Shown here piece after piece: positions 20,809-29,925 of a stretch of 64,000 bases of DNA (position 1 is its first letter; the number at the start of each line of letters is the position of its first letter). Made by a program: the position numbers and the translations under genes. The notes below the pieces were generated by a model, which saw only the letters and a program-made list of their open reading frames with translations, was not told where the DNA came from and did not search any database. Source of the DNA: an uncultured Bacteroidales bacterium (GTDB lineage: Bacteria > Bacteroidota > Bacteroidia > Bacteroidales > UBA932); assembly GCA_947168065.1 (NCBI GenBank), contig CAMVKH010000004.1, positions 161,194-225,193 on the forward strand, in the 5' to 3' direction.

Positions 20809-23076
20809 ATGAAACGCGCGCTCACCCTTGCAATGCTGGTCCTGCTCAGCTTTCCTGCCTTCGCGCAACGGCCGAAGGTCGGTGTGGTCCTATGCGGCGG
20901 CGGAGCCAAGGGGGCCGCCCACGTGGGCGTCCTGAAAGTTTTGGAAGAGAATGACATCCCCATCGACCTGATCGTCGGCACCAGTATGGGGGCCATCGTC
21001 GGCGGTCTGTATTCCATCGGATACAGTGCCTCCGAGCTCGATTCGCTGATCATGGCGCAGGACTGGAACGTGGTCATGAGCGACCGGATTCCCCGTCGCG
21101 ACACTTACTTCGACCAGCGCAAATACAAGGACAACTACCTGATCCGGATTCCCTTCGGCCGCGGCGACTACAGCCGGCTCGGTGCCCGGCCCCAACCCCG
21201 CCGCAACGAGACAGGATCACTGCTGTCCAACATTCCGCTGGCCTACGTCACGGGGCAGAACGTCTATAACCTGTTCACCCGGCTGTCCGTGGGCTATCAG
21301 GACTCGCTCGACTTCTCCCGCATGCCGATTCCTTTCGCCTGCGTGGCCGTCGACCTGATCGGAAAAAAGGAAGTGGTCTTCAAGAGCGGCAACTTCGTCG
21401 ATGCCATCCGCGCATCGATGGCCATCCCCGGTTATTTCTCCCCCGTACGGATCGACGACATGGTGCTCATCGACGGAGGTGCCCTGAACAATTTTCCGGT
21501 CGATGTGGCCCGGGAAATGGGTGCCGACATCATCATCGGCGTAAAACCCGGCGGGGTACCGGAGGATGAACCTGAAATCGAGAGCATCGGCGACCTGTTC
21601 AGTGAAATCGTCGACCTGTACACCGATACGAAGATGTCGGCGGCCATCGCCTCCACCGACATCCTCATCACGCCCGACACCAAGGGCTTCAACATGATGA
21701 ACTTCGACAACAGGAGCCTTCGCATCCTGATAGACAAAGGCGAGGAAGGTGCACGGGAGAAGCAGGAAGAACTTACCAGGTTGAAAGACCGGCTCGACCG
21801 CTCCCAGGAGCAGTTCATCGGCCCGATGAAAAAGGCTGAACCCTACCGGAAGGCCATCCGCCTGGACCGCGACTCCCTGACCCTGCGAACCGTATCGTTC
21901 AACGGCCTGACCGCAAAGGACGCCCAGTGGCTGCTGCAGAAAAGCCCGCTCAAACCCGGGGCAAGGATCAGCGGAACGACGCTAGACGAAGAAGTCACAC
22001 GTTTCTACAACACGGCTGCCTTCGCCTCTGTCACCTACCAGCTCAAGGGGCACGAAGCCCCCTACGACCTGCAGCTGAATTTCGTCAACGGGCGCAAATC
22101 CGGTATCGGTGCGGGTTTCCGTTTCGACAGCGAGGACATCGCCGCCGTGCTGGTGGGCATCGGCATCAATGAAAATGCACTCTACGGCTCGAAGTTCTCG
22201 GCGACAGCCCGCCTGGCATACAACATGCAGGCGAACCTGCAATATACCTACGCCTTCAAGTCGCTGGCCCAATTCAACATGGGCTACTCATACCGTTCGT
22301 CGAACCTCAACTTTGACACTTTCTTCATGAAAAGCAACATGACGGTCCACCGCCACTCCGTCACCGCCATGTTCTCCACCACCAAAACCCGCGACCTGGC
22401 CATCGACTTGGGCGCCCGTTTCAACCTGGTCCGCTACATGGACCGTACCGGAGGCGCCACCGATGAGATGATACGTTATGACATCGACGACAGCCGCAAG
22501 CTGTTTGCCAACGCTTTCGCCCGCTTCCAGCTCGACCGGCGCGACCAGGAGGACTTTCCGACCCAAGGCCACAACTTCGACGGAATGTTCGAATACTATC
22601 TTGGCCGGCTGTTTGACGACCACCCCAGTTTCAGCGTAGCCAGCGCCCACTACACGACCGTCATCCCGGCCGGACGGCACCTGGCCTTTCTCCTTTCGCT
22701 CGACGGTCGCGTGGTCTTCGGCAACGACATCCCGCTCTACTACGCAAACATGGTGGGTGGCAGTCTGGCCGGCCGCTACACGGACCAGCAGATTCCGTTC
22801 ATCGGATTCGGCCGCGTCCATCTCTTCGATACGGCCCTGGGCATTGCCACGCTCGACGCCCGCTACCATTTCCTCGACAACCACTATGTGTTCCTCTCCG
22901 GTGCCTATGCCCGGGATTTCCACAAACTGTCGGAGGTATTTTCCGGCAGTCCCACCATCGGCGCCCGGCTCGGCTATGCCTACAACTCCTTCATCGGCCC
23001 CCTGGCCTTCAACCTGTTCTGGTCGAACTACACCCAGCGTATCGGCGCCTATATCAGCATCGGTTACAATTTCTGA
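20809..23076 (+). CDS. patatin-like phospholipase with C-terminal beta-barrel (PlpD-type), copy 2
   Basis: The ATG at 20809 starts a signal peptide (MKRALTLAMLVLLSFPAFAQ); a longer in-frame opening runs back into copy 1 and is rejected. The 755-residue product repeats the architecture of its neighbour: CGGGAKGAAH oxyanion loop, GTSMG nucleophile motif, DGGALNNFP dyad Asp, a POTRA-like linker and a barrel ending in YISIGYNF. Sequence match to copy 1 is clear in the catalytic domain (GYQDxxDFxxxPIPFACVAVDL in both) and lower in the barrel. The two could differ in substrate or form a pair. recX follows after three bases. Confidence 0.93.
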   Translation: MKRALTLAMLVLLSFPAFAQRPKVGVVLCGGGAKGAAHVGVLKVLEENDIPIDLIVGTSMGAIVGGLYSIGYSASELDSLIMAQDWNVVMSDRIPRRDTYFDQRKYKDNYLIRIPFGRGDYSRLGARPQPRRNETGSLLSNIPLAYVTGQNVYNLFTRLSVGYQDSLDFSRMPIPFACVAVDLIGKKEVVFKSGNFVDAIRASMAIPGYFSPVRIDDMVLIDGGALNNFPVDVAREMGADIIIGVKPGGVPEDEPEIESIGDLFSEIVDLYTDTKMSAAIASTDILITPDTKGFNMMNFDNRSLRILIDKGEEGAREKQEELTRLKDRLDRSQEQFIGPMKKAEPYRKAIRLDRDSLTLRTVSFNGLTAKDAQWLLQKSPLKPGARISGTTLDEEVTRFYNTAAFASVTYQLKGHEAPYDLQLNFVNGRKSGIGAGFRFDSEDIAAVLVGIGINENALYGSKFSATARLAYNMQANLQYTYAFKSLAQFNMGYSYRSSNLNFDTFFMKSNMTVHRHSVTAMFSTTKTRDLAIDLGARFNLVRYMDRTGGATDEMIRYDIDDSRKLFANAFARFQLDRRDQEDFPTQGHNFDGMFEYYLGRLFDDHPSFSVASAHYTTVIPAGRHLAFLLSLDGRVVFGNDIPLYYANMVGGSLAGRYTDQQIPFIGFGRVHLFDTALGIATLDARYHFLDNHYVFLSGAYARDFHKLSEVFSGSPTIGARLGYAYNSFIGPLAFNLFWSNYTQRIGAYISIGYNF

Positions 23077-23079
23077 TCC

Positions 23080-23535
23080 ATGGACAAAGACTTGATGCTC
23101 AACAGGATGATGCGGCAGTGCGCCCTGCGTGAACACTGCCGGCAGGAGATCCGCCGCAAACTTGCCGGACTGCCGGAGGCGGATGCGGACGAGATCCTTG
23201 CCCGGCTCTGCCGCGAAGGTTACGTGGACGATGCGCGCTACGCCCGGGCTTTCGCCCGCGACAAAAGTGCACTGCAGGGTTGGGGAAGTCTCAAAATTAA
23301 GTTAGCTTTGCAGAGAAAAGCCATCGATGCGGCCGCGATTGCATCGGCATTGGAAGCGATTGACACGCCGGCCGCGGAGGCCAGGAAGGAACAGGTGCTG
23401 CGGGCGAAATGGGACGCACTCGACCGGGAGGAAGACCCGGCGCGGCGTCAGGCCAAATTCTTCCGCTATGCGATGAGCCGCGGCTACGGTTACGAAGAAA
23501 CAAAACGGATTTATGATTACCTCAGAAGAGATTAA
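23080..23535 (+). CDS. recX: regulatory protein RecX
   Basis: The 151-residue protein shows the three-helix repeat pattern of RecX: LRRKLxxK-like ALREHCRQEIRRKLAG, then LCREGYVDDARYARAFARDKSALQGWGSLKIKLALQRKAI, then a third unit ending FFRYAMSRGYGYEETKRIYDYL. RecX binds RecA filaments and blocks their extension. Length is normal for the family. The gene is not next to recA here but lies downstream of the patatin pair, and its 3' end overlaps the start of prfB by 23 bases. Confidence 0.93.
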   Translation: MDKDLMLNRMMRQCALREHCRQEIRRKLAGLPEADADEILARLCREGYVDDARYARAFARDKSALQGWGSLKIKLALQRKAIDAAAIASALEAIDTPAAEARKEQVLRAKWDALDREEDPARRQAKFFRYAMSRGYGYEETKRIYDYLRRD

Positions 23536-24590
23536 AACGATTAAACAGCGGATAGAGACGTTGGGGAGGTTTCTTTGACATCCCCGGGAAACGTTCTGAA
23601 CTAGCTGAAAAACAAGCCAAAACCACAGCACCCGACTTTTGGGACGACCCGAAGGCCGCGGAAGCTTTCATGAAAGGTGTCTCCGCCGTCAAATACTGGG
23701 TCGACGGCTACGATGCCCTCGAAGCCGGCTTCGCCGACCTGGAGACCCTGCTGGACTTCGGTGAAGACGCGGCCGACGACATCGACGCCGCCTACAAGGA
23801 CCTTGTCGATAAATTGGAAGCCCTGGAGATGCGCAACATGCTCGGCGCCGAAGGCGATAACCTGGGCGCCGTGCTGACCATCAACTCCGGCGCCGGCGGT
23901 ACCGAATCCAACGACTGGTCGTCGATGCTCATGCGTATGTACACCCGCTGGGGCGAACGCAACGGCTATAAGATGACCGTCACCGAATTGTTGGAAGGCG
24001 ACGAGGCCGGCATCAAATCGTGCACCATCCAGTTCGAAGGCGATTACGCCTACGGCTACCTGAAAGCCGAGAACGGCGTCCACCGTCTCGTCCGCATCTC
24101 GCCCTACAACGCCCAGGGCAAGCGCCAGACTACCTTCTCGTCGGTTTTCGTGTACCCGCTCGTGGACGATACCATCCAGATCGAGATCAACCCCGCCGAC
24201 CTGGAATGGGATACCTTCCGCTCCTCCGGGGCAGGCGGCCAGAACGTCAACAAGGTCGAAACCGGCGTACGAGTGCGGCACATCCCTACCGGCATCACCG
24301 TCGAAAACACCGAAACCCGCTCGCAGCTTGACAATCGTCAGAACGCCCTGCGCATCCTCAAGTCGCATCTCTATGACCTGGAGCTCAAGAAGCGCCAGGA
24401 GAAGCAGGCCGAGCTCGAAGGGCAGAAGAAACGCATCGAATGGGGCTCGCAGATCCGCTCCTATGTACTCCATCCCTACAAGATGGTCAAGGACCTTCGC
24501 ACCGGCTACGAGACCTCCGACACCCAGGGCGTCCTCGACGGCGACCTGAACGCCTTCATGAAAGAATACCTTATGCGAAACGATCTTTAA
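23513..24590 (+). CDS. prfB: peptide chain release factor 2, with programmed +1 frameshift
   Basis: Translation starts at ATG 23513 inside the end of recX and runs 21 codons to an in-frame TGA at 23576-23578. At AGG TTT CTT TGA C a +1 slip on CTT continues in the second frame (GAC at 23577) to the stop at 24590, giving 358 residues, the normal RF2 length. A GGGGAGG stretch just before the slip site acts as the internal Shine-Dalgarno-like stimulator known from prfB. The protein has the GGQ motif (SGAGGQNVNK) for peptide release. SPY stands at the position of the SPF tripeptide that reads UGA and UAA. Readthrough is autoregulated, because RF2 itself ends translation at the UGA. Confidence 0.96.
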
Positions 24591-24602
24591 ATCAAATACA
24601 CT

Positions 24603-26219
24603 ATGGAATTCAAATACGCACCCATGTTCCAGCTCGGTGAAGACACCACCGAGTACTACAGAATCCCCGGTTCCGAAGCCTGGGTCTCGGTCGGCGACTT
24701 CGAAGGCAAACCCATGCTGAAAGTCAAGCCCGAGGCGCTCACCGTGATGGCGAACACCGCTTTCCGCGATGTCTCGTTCATGCTCCGTCCGGCACACAAC
24801 GCCCAGGTGGCGAAGATCCTCTCCGACCCGGAAGCTTCCGAAAACGACAAATACGTGGCTCTCACCATGCTGCGCAATGCTGAAGTAGCCTGCAAGGGCA
24901 AGCTCCCGTTCTGCCAGGATACGGGCACGGCCATCATCCACGGAGAGAAAGGCCAGCAGGTCTGGACCGGCTTCTGCGACGAGGAGGCCCTCTCGAAAGG
25001 CGTCTTCAAGACGTACACCGAAGAGAATCTCCGCTACAGCCAGAATGCTCCGCTGACCATGTACGATGAAGTCAACACGAAGTGCAACCTGCCCGCCCAG
25101 ATCGACATCGAGGCGACGGAAGGCATGGAGTACCGTTTCCTCTGCGTGACCAAAGGCGGCGGCAGCGCCAACAAGAGCTATCTCTACCAGGAGACCAAAG
25201 CCATCCTCAATCCCGGCACGCTGGTACCTTTCCTCGTAGGAAAGATGAAGACCCTCGGCACAGCAGCCTGCCCGCCGTACCACATCGCCTTCGTCATCGG
25301 CGGCACCTCGGCGGAGCGCAACCTGCTTACCGTCAAGCTCGCCTCCTGCAAATACTACGACTCGCTGCCTACGACCGGGGACGAGACCGGCCGCGCCTTC
25401 CGCGACGTGGAGCTGGAAAAGAAAGTGTGGGAAGAAGCCTGCAAGATCGGCCTCGGCGCCCAGTTCGGCGGCAAGTATATGGCGCACGACGTGCGCATCA
25501 TCCGCCTGCCGCGCCACGGCGCGAGCTGCCCGGTGGGCCTTGGCGTGAGCTGCTCAGCTGACCGCAATATCAAGTGCAAGATCAACAGGGAAGGTGTCTG
25601 GATCGAGAAACTCGACGACAATCCGGGCCGCTGGATTCCTGAGGAACTCCGCAAGGCCGGCGAGGGCAACGCTGTGAAGATCAACCTCGACCAGCCGATG
25701 TCCGAGGTCTGCAAGATCCTGACGAAATACCCCATCGGCACGCGCCTGAGCCTGAATGGCACCATCATCGTGGGCCGCGACATCGCCCACGCGAAGATCA
25801 AGGAGCGCCTGGACCGCGGCGAGGAGATGCCACAGTACCTGAAAGAGCACCCCATCTATTACGCCGGCCCGGCCAAGACGCCGGCAGGCATGGCCTGCGG
25901 CTCCATGGGCCCGACCACTGCAGGCCGCATGGACCCGTACGTCGACCTGTTCCAGGACCACGGCGGATCGATGGTCATGCTGGCCAAGGGCAACCGCAGC
26001 CAGGCCGTGACCGACGCCTGCAAGAAGCACGGAGGCTTCTACCTCGGCTCGATCGGCGGCCCGGCCGCCATCCTGGCCCAGAACAACATCAAGAGTATCG
26101 AGTGCGTCGAATATCCCGAACTCGGCATGGAGGCCATCTGGAAGATCCGCGTGGAGAACTTCCCCGCCTTCATCCTCGTGGATGACAAGGGCAACGATTT
26201 CTTCGCACAGTTCAAATAA
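24603..26219 (+). CDS. class I fumarate hydratase
   Basis: The 538-residue protein is an iron-sulfur (class I) fumarase interconverting fumarate and malate. The N-terminal alpha domain contains [17 protein letters not shown], with a cluster Cys, and [13 protein letters not shown]. Further Cys are seen in GTAACPPYH and [15 protein letters not shown]. The C-terminal beta domain begins near residue 360 and includes [37 protein letters not shown] and GSIGGPAA. The single-chain length is that of FumA/FumB. It follows prfB by 12 bases. The 122-bp palindromic element lies between its stop and the convergent ABC gene. Confidence 0.95.
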   Translation: MEFKYAPMFQLGEDTTEYYRIPGSEAWVSVGDFEGKPMLKVKPEALTVMANTAFRDVSFMLRPAHNAQVAKILSDPEASENDKYVALTMLRNAEVACKGKLPFCQDTGTAIIHGEKGQQVWTGFCDEEALSKGVFKTYTEENLRYSQNAPLTMYDEVNTKCNLPAQIDIEATEGMEYRFLCVTKGGGSANKSYLYQETKAILNPGTLVPFLVGKMKTLGTAACPPYHIAFVIGGTSAERNLLTVKLASCKYYDSLPTTGDETGRAFRDVELEKKVWEEACKIGLGAQFGGKYMAHDVRIIRLPRHGASCPVGLGVSCSADRNIKCKINREGVWIEKLDDNPGRWIPEELRKAGEGNAVKINLDQPMSEVCKILTKYPIGTRLSLNGTIIVGRDIAHAKIKERLDRGEEMPQYLKEHPIYYAGPAKTPAGMACGSMGPTTAGRMDPYVDLFQDHGGSMVMLAKGNRSQAVTDACKKHGGFYLGSIGGPAAILAQNNIKSIECVEYPELGMEAIWKIRVENFPAFILVDDKGNDFFAQFK

Positions 26220-26262
26220 ACGGCCGGGGGCTCACACACCGGAGGCTCCGCAGCCCCCCTAC

Positions 26263-26384
26263 TTTTGCCGCGACGACAACCTGAGACAGCTCAGCGTGTC
26301 GTCGCGGCAGCTTTTTCCCCGAAAACGGCCGTTTTCGTTCCGCGACGACAACGTAGCGCCCTTCACAATGTCGTCGCGGCAAAA
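26263..26384. repeat. 122-bp palindromic element, copy A
   Basis: The unit is bounded by a perfect 16-bp inverted repeat (TTTTGCCGCGACGACA and its complement). Inside are a first hairpin (26267-26308, with a nested CTGAG/CTCAG stem), a linker holding a CGAAAACGG/CCGTTTTCG palindrome, and a second hairpin (26340-26379). A copy of identical length lies at 30608-30729 in the opposite orientation. Copy A sits between two convergent stop codons, so it may also serve as a bidirectional terminator. No target-site duplication is evident. Confidence 0.85.
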
Positions 26385-26388
26385 GTCT

Positions 26389-28020
26389 TTAGTCCAGTCG
26401 GATGGTTTCGTCGCAGAGGGCGGCGACGGCGGGGCGGTGCGTGATGAAGATCATCGTGCGTTCCGGGAAGGCGGTGAACAGACGGGAGAAGAGTTCCCTT
26501 TCCGTCGCTTCGTCGAGCGAGGCGCTGATCTCATCGAGGAGCAGGATGCTGCCCGGACGAAGCAGGCCGCGGGCGATGGCGATGCGCTGGGCCTGGCCTT
26601 CGCTCAGGCCGATGCCGCGTTCGCCCAACTCCGTGTCCAGCCCGTCGGGCAGGTCGAAAACGAAGTCGGCCACGGCCGTGTGAAGTGCCTGGCGGAGGTC
26701 TTCCTCCGTTGCCGAAGGCTGGGCGAGCAGCAGGTTGAACCGCACCGTGCCGCTCAACAAGGAATTACCCTGCGGGACAAAGACGAAGTCCGGACGCGTC
26801 GCTGAACTGACGGATTGCTCCTGCGTACCGTCATAAAGAATCAGGCGGCCCTTATCGGGTTTGACCAGCGAGAGCAGCAAGCGGAACAGCGTAGTTTTCC
26901 CGACACCCGTAGGTCCCATCAGCGCCGTCTTGCTGCCAGGCTGGAAATCATGGTTGAACTCCTTGAAGACTGGCCGGTCGGAGGAAGGATACCGGAACTC
27001 CAGGTCGCTTACGCGCACCCCTGCCACAGCTTGGGAGACAGGCTGTGGTGAACTGGAGGCTCCGCTCTCCGAATCGGTCTGGAGCAGTTCTTCCAAGCGG
27101 TCGATGCTGGCCGTGGTGTGGATGAGCTGGGGCACCATATTGAGCAGGGTCAGGATCGGACTCTGGATCTGGCCGACCAATTGGAGGAAGGCGGTCATCA
27201 CGCCGAAGGTGATGGCGCCTGCGCGCAGTTGCAAACCGCCCCAGACAAAGCAAAGCAAATAGCCCAGTCCGAAACAGGAGGCCATGATGATCCGGGTAAA
27301 GACCGTGAAACGGGTCCGCCGTTTCACGCGTACCATGAGCCGTTCCTGAGACTGGTCGAGCCGGTCGGTTACCCACTGCTCGCTGCCAAGCGAGCGGAGG
27401 GTGGCATTGTGCTCCATCCCTTCTTGTACCTGCATCTGGATGCGGCTCTCCTCCTGGCGGATGTCGAGCGTCATCTGCCGGAGCGGCCGGGCGATCAGCT
27501 TGCCGAAGACGATAACCAGCGGTGTCAGCAGCAACAGGGCCCACGCCAGTGTACGATCCATCGAATGCAGCAGCAGGAAAGCGCCCGTAAGTTGGATAAG
27601 GGTAACGATAGCGTTGGGAATCAACGAGGTGGAGGTTTCACCGACGGTATCGATATCTTTGGAAAGACGCGAAGTCACGTCACCGGAGTGCAGTTCCCGG
27701 TCGGTGAAAAGCTGCCGGTCGAAGAGGCGGCTGAACGACTGCAACCTGAGCAGATTGGTCTGCCGGGTCATCGCCAGCGTAGACATATAATAGTACATCT
27801 GGCGCAGCGCGATGCCGCCGATGACCACTGCCACCAGCAAGGCCACCATGATCCATACTTCCCGGTCTGTGCCGGTACGGATGGTCACGTCGATAAAACG
27901 GCGGCTGAGCCAGACCATCAGCAGGCCGAGTCCGACCTGGCAGATGCCGACTACGATGCGTAGGAGGGTATTCCACCGGATACCCCGCATCCCGCGCCAT
28001 ATCCAGCGTAGATACTTCAC
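26389..28020 (-). CDS. ABC transporter, fused membrane and ATPase domains
   Basis: The preferred start is a GTG at 28020 that overlaps the PqqD-like stop codon (GTGA); a GTG at 28044 and an ATG at 27990 are alternatives. The 543-residue product has an exporter-type six-helix membrane domain (about residues 10-310) and one nucleotide-binding domain: Walker A GPTGVGKTT, Q-loop FVPQGN, signature LSEGQAQRIAIAR, Walker B ILLLDEISASLDE and switch His in ITHRP. There is no N-terminal C39 peptidase domain, so leader cleavage would need another enzyme. It ends a four-gene coupled operon with an HprK-like kinase, an S26-like peptidase and a PqqD-like protein. Peptide export is inferred from this company. 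Confidence 0.93.
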   Translation of the reverse strand: MKYLRWIWRGMRGIRWNTLLRIVVGICQVGLGLLMVWLSRRFIDVTIRTGTDREVWIMVALLVAVVIGGIALRQMYYYMSTLAMTRQTNLLRLQSFSRLFDRQLFTDRELHSGDVTSRLSKDIDTVGETSTSLIPNAIVTLIQLTGAFLLLHSMDRTLAWALLLLTPLVIVFGKLIARPLRQMTLDIRQEESRIQMQVQEGMEHNATLRSLGSEQWVTDRLDQSQERLMVRVKRRTRFTVFTRIIMASCFGLGYLLCFVWGGLQLRAGAITFGVMTAFLQLVGQIQSPILTLLNMVPQLIHTTASIDRLEELLQTDSESGASSSPQPVSQAVAGVRVSDLEFRYPSSDRPVFKEFNHDFQPGSKTALMGPTGVGKTTLFRLLLSLVKPDKGRLILYDGTQEQSVSSATRPDFVFVPQGNSLLSGTVRFNLLLAQPSATEEDLRQALHTAVADFVFDLPDGLDTELGERGIGLSEGQAQRIAIARGLLRPGSILLLDEISASLDEATERELFSRLFTAFPERTMIFITHRPAVAALCDETIRLD

Positions 28021-28286
28021 GCCACGATACCCAGTTCCAGCCACTGGGCCAGCAGTTTTTTTACATCGGCGAGTGCCGTTTCGGGCGTCACTTCGTATTC
28101 TTCGCAGAGTGCGCCGGCCAGTGATTCAGCCGTGAATTCGCCCAGTTCCCCGGCTTTGTTCCAAAGCCAGGCAGCCGTGTCGTTGAGCGACAGCAGCTTC
28201 CCGAAATCGATGGCACCCAGGCCTTCTCCCACGATTACTTTTTCGCCGCACACCTCGCGCAGCACGAATCCGTTTTTCCTTTTCAT
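28017..28286 (-). CDS. PqqD-like peptide-chaperone (RRE) protein
   Basis: The 89-residue protein matches the PqqD family: an N-terminal beta segment (FVLREVCGEKVIVGEG), the typical LSLNDTAAWLWNKA segment and a C-terminal helix pair (LAGALCEEYEVTPETALADVKKLLAQWLELGIV). PqqD-like proteins are RiPP recognition elements that bind the leader of a precursor peptide and present it to modifying enzymes. The gene is ten bases after the S26-like peptidase gene and overlaps the ABC gene start, so stoichiometric expression is likely. No lasso cyclase or radical SAM partner is adjacent. Confidence 0.9.
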   Translation of the reverse strand: MKRKNGFVLREVCGEKVIVGEGLGAIDFGKLLSLNDTAAWLWNKAGELGEFTAESLAGALCEEYEVTPETALADVKKLLAQWLELGIVA

Positions 28287-28296
28287 TGCTATCTTG

Positions 28297-28755
28297 CTAT
28301 TGTATGGGTATTCCCCTGATGATTGTCCTCTTGTAAATAGCTAAAAGCCAGCGGCGGACAGGCAAGAGCCTGCGCCAGATGCGTGCCCGCCGCTTCTGCC
28401 GCGGCGTGTCAAGCCGCCGGTGCTTGCCGTCTGCGCCAACGATTTCGTCTGCGCGGGCCAGCACGTCTTCCGGCCGGCAGACTTCCTGACCCCGGATATT
28501 CCCGTCGCCCATCAGCACGACACGGTCGGCCGATACATCCATTACCCGGTGCAGCACGTAGCGCCGATCGTCGATACGGGCCAACACTACGTCGCCGGTC
28601 TTTATCTCGCCCGGCTGGGTCAGCACAGCGCTTTCCTGACCACCCAGGATAAAGGGCAGCATGCTGCGTCCCTTCACCAGCATTGTGACAGCCATCCCCT
28701 CCTGAACGAGGCGGACGGCGTCGCCGATAATCTGATCGTCACTGACCTGTTTCAT
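28297..28755 (-). CDS. S24/S26-like peptidase
   Basis: This 152-residue protein has signal-peptidase-like boxes: the nucleophile Ser31 in GRSMLPF, His69 in RRYVLHRV at the general-base position, and an MGDGN box near residue 82. His instead of Lys is the pattern of SipW/ER-type signal peptidases. No membrane helix precedes the Ser, unlike true leader peptidases. The basic C-terminus (RRLLPVRRWLLAIYKR) could be an amphipathic membrane contact. Its start overlaps the stop of the HprK-like gene (ATGA). In this operon its natural substrate may be a peptide leader, which is inference. Confidence 0.85.
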   Translation of the reverse strand: MKQVSDDQIIGDAVRLVQEGMAVTMLVKGRSMLPFILGGQESAVLTQPGEIKTGDVVLARIDDRRYVLHRVMDVSADRVVLMGDGNIRGQEVCRPEDVLARADEIVGADGKHRRLDTPRQKRRARIWRRLLPVRRWLLAIYKRTIIRGIPIQ

Positions 28756-29630
28756 CTTTCGGATCCGGTCAGGGTTGTGGCCGAGAGGCGGGCAGCCGCT
28801 TCATCGGGGAGACAGTCAAGATGCCATACAGGTACGGTCGAAGCTAATGCGTTCTCCGTCTCATGAAGGCCGTCGGCGATAGCCTTGTCCCAGCGTTTTC
28901 CCGAGATGCTCGGTACCAACGCCGCATACGCAGCGATGCCGCGCAGACGCCGGATAGCATTGAAAGGAGCCTGCGCAAGCAGTACGACCCCGCCAACCGG
29001 CAGATCGATGTTGCGGTAGCAGGGTGTCTTGCCACTCCAGGGAGAGCCATATACACGGGCCGTACCATCTTCCAGGATGCGGACCACAGGATTATCGTCA
29101 TTCACCAGCTCCGACCCCGCTATATGCTTGAGCCAAAGCCGCGCATGCGTGCTCTTCCCTGTTCCGCTCTTGCCCAGGAAAAGATAGCCTTTCCCCTGAA
29201 AACCAATCACGGCCGCATGAAAGAGCGCCGTCCGGAGCGGTGCGGTCGCCATCGCGAACTGCACCATCAGCGCATTGCTCAGGGCAAAATCGTCATAGGC
29301 GTGGATGGAAAGTGCCGCCTCGCTGAAGTCGGCCGCTGCCAGCATCCGCCCGGAAAGAGAACCACGGAGACTGAATGCAAGCCAGTTCTGCCCGTCGCGG
29401 GTACGGGAAATCCGGATCTGCGAACCGTCGTCATCCTGATTGAACTCCTCCGTCAACCCTTCCGGCTCCGAAAGATCGGCTTCGGGGACGACATGGAGCC
29501 GGAATACCGGTTCCAGGGTCGTAGCCGAAGCAAACGGCGCATAGTGTGCCAACGCAGCCGACAAATCGAGGCTGTCATCTACCAGCACCGAAAAAAAGTG
29601 CCCGCCAACCGTAAAGCCGTAGTCTTTCAT
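28752..29630 (-). CDS. HPr kinase-like (HprK/PEPCK-fold) protein kinase
   Basis: The ATG at 29630 follows a TATATTTG promoter by eight bases. The 292-residue protein has a poorly conserved N-terminal half and a C-terminal P-loop domain: Walker A at residues 152-161 (LGKSGTGKST) and the acidic NDDNP motif at 177-181, as in HPr kinase/phosphorylase. HPr is not encoded nearby. Kinases of this type occur in lasso-peptide operons (paeninodin type), where they phosphorylate the peptide C-terminus. Its four-base overlap with the S26-like gene and the neighbouring PqqD-like and ABC genes support a peptide-modification role, by inference. Confidence 0.85.
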   Translation of the reverse strand: MKDYGFTVGGHFFSVLVDDSLDLSAALAHYAPFASATTLEPVFRLHVVPEADLSEPEGLTEEFNQDDDGSQIRISRTRDGQNWLAFSLRGSLSGRMLAAADFSEAALSIHAYDDFALSNALMVQFAMATAPLRTALFHAAVIGFQGKGYLFLGKSGTGKSTHARLWLKHIAGSELVNDDNPVVRILEDGTARVYGSPWSGKTPCYRNIDLPVGGVVLLAQAPFNAIRRLRGIAAYAALVPSISGKRWDKAIADGLHETENALASTVPVWHLDCLPDEAAARLSATTLTGSER

Positions 29631-29638
29631 ACAAAACA

Positions 29639-29646
29639 CAAATATA
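29639..29646 (-). promoter_or_regulatory. -7 promoter element for the kinase-peptidase-PqqD-ABC operon
   Basis: TATATTTG on the minus strand matches TAnnTTTG and ends 8 bases before the kinase ATG. No good -33 box is seen at the usual spacing. The resulting leader would be only a few bases long. Confidence 0.5.
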
Positions 29647-29665
29647 CCGAAAATAATGAAAAATG

Positions 29666-29758
29666 CTACTGCCCCAGTCTCTGCCGTAGCCCGGGCCCTG
29701 GCAGCGTCCAACAGAAGTGCTGCGAATCAAGTCTGCTATCCGTTTTTACCCGTTTCAT
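29666..29758 (-). CDS. possible 30-residue small ORF upstream of the kinase operon
   Basis: An ATG-initiated 30-codon frame lies on the operon strand between the divergent regulator and the kinase gene. It has a basic start (MKRVKTDSRLDSQ), one Cys, one Trp and a PGPG turn. It is the only same-strand small ORF I could find next to the operon that might be a precursor peptide. It has no recognisable ribosome-binding site and no promoter match. The kinase promoter lies downstream of it, and an antisense 34-codon frame covers the same bases. Chance is a serious alternative. Confidence 0.15.
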   Translation of the reverse strand: MKRVKTDSRLDSQHFCWTLPGPGLRQRLGQ

Positions 29759-29896
29759 AATTCTTGTCTATTTCGAAAAAACGCTTATTCTGGTCGAAAT
29801 AATCCGGAGATTACATTGTAACAAAAATGGTTTTCAGCGACTTTCGATTCCCGTTCGGTTTTGCGCTTTTGCAGGCCGAATACGTTGGGTGCGTGC

Positions 29897-29904
29897 TATC
29901 TTTG
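29897..29904 (+). promoter_or_regulatory. -7 promoter element for the Myb-like repeat gene
   Basis: TATCTTTG matches TAnnTTTG and ends 21 bases before the ATG at 29926. It diverges from the kinase operon promoter about 250 bases away. Confidence 0.5.
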
Positions 29905-29925
29905 CTACCAAAAACACAAGATCCC

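Noticed and set aside
23670..24590. A shorter prfB starting at ATG 23670
   Set aside because: The upstream 21 codons, slip site and conserved N-terminal continuation show a full RF2 starting at 23513.
23601..25517. 638-codon minus-strand frame opposite prfB and fumarase
   Set aside because: It is antisense to two conserved genes and explained by codon bias.
26182..26805. 207-codon plus-strand frame running through palindromic element copy A into the ABC gene
   Set aside because: It starts inside fumarase, crosses a non-coding palindrome and is antisense to the ABC ATPase domain. The similar frame through copy B reflects repeat composition.
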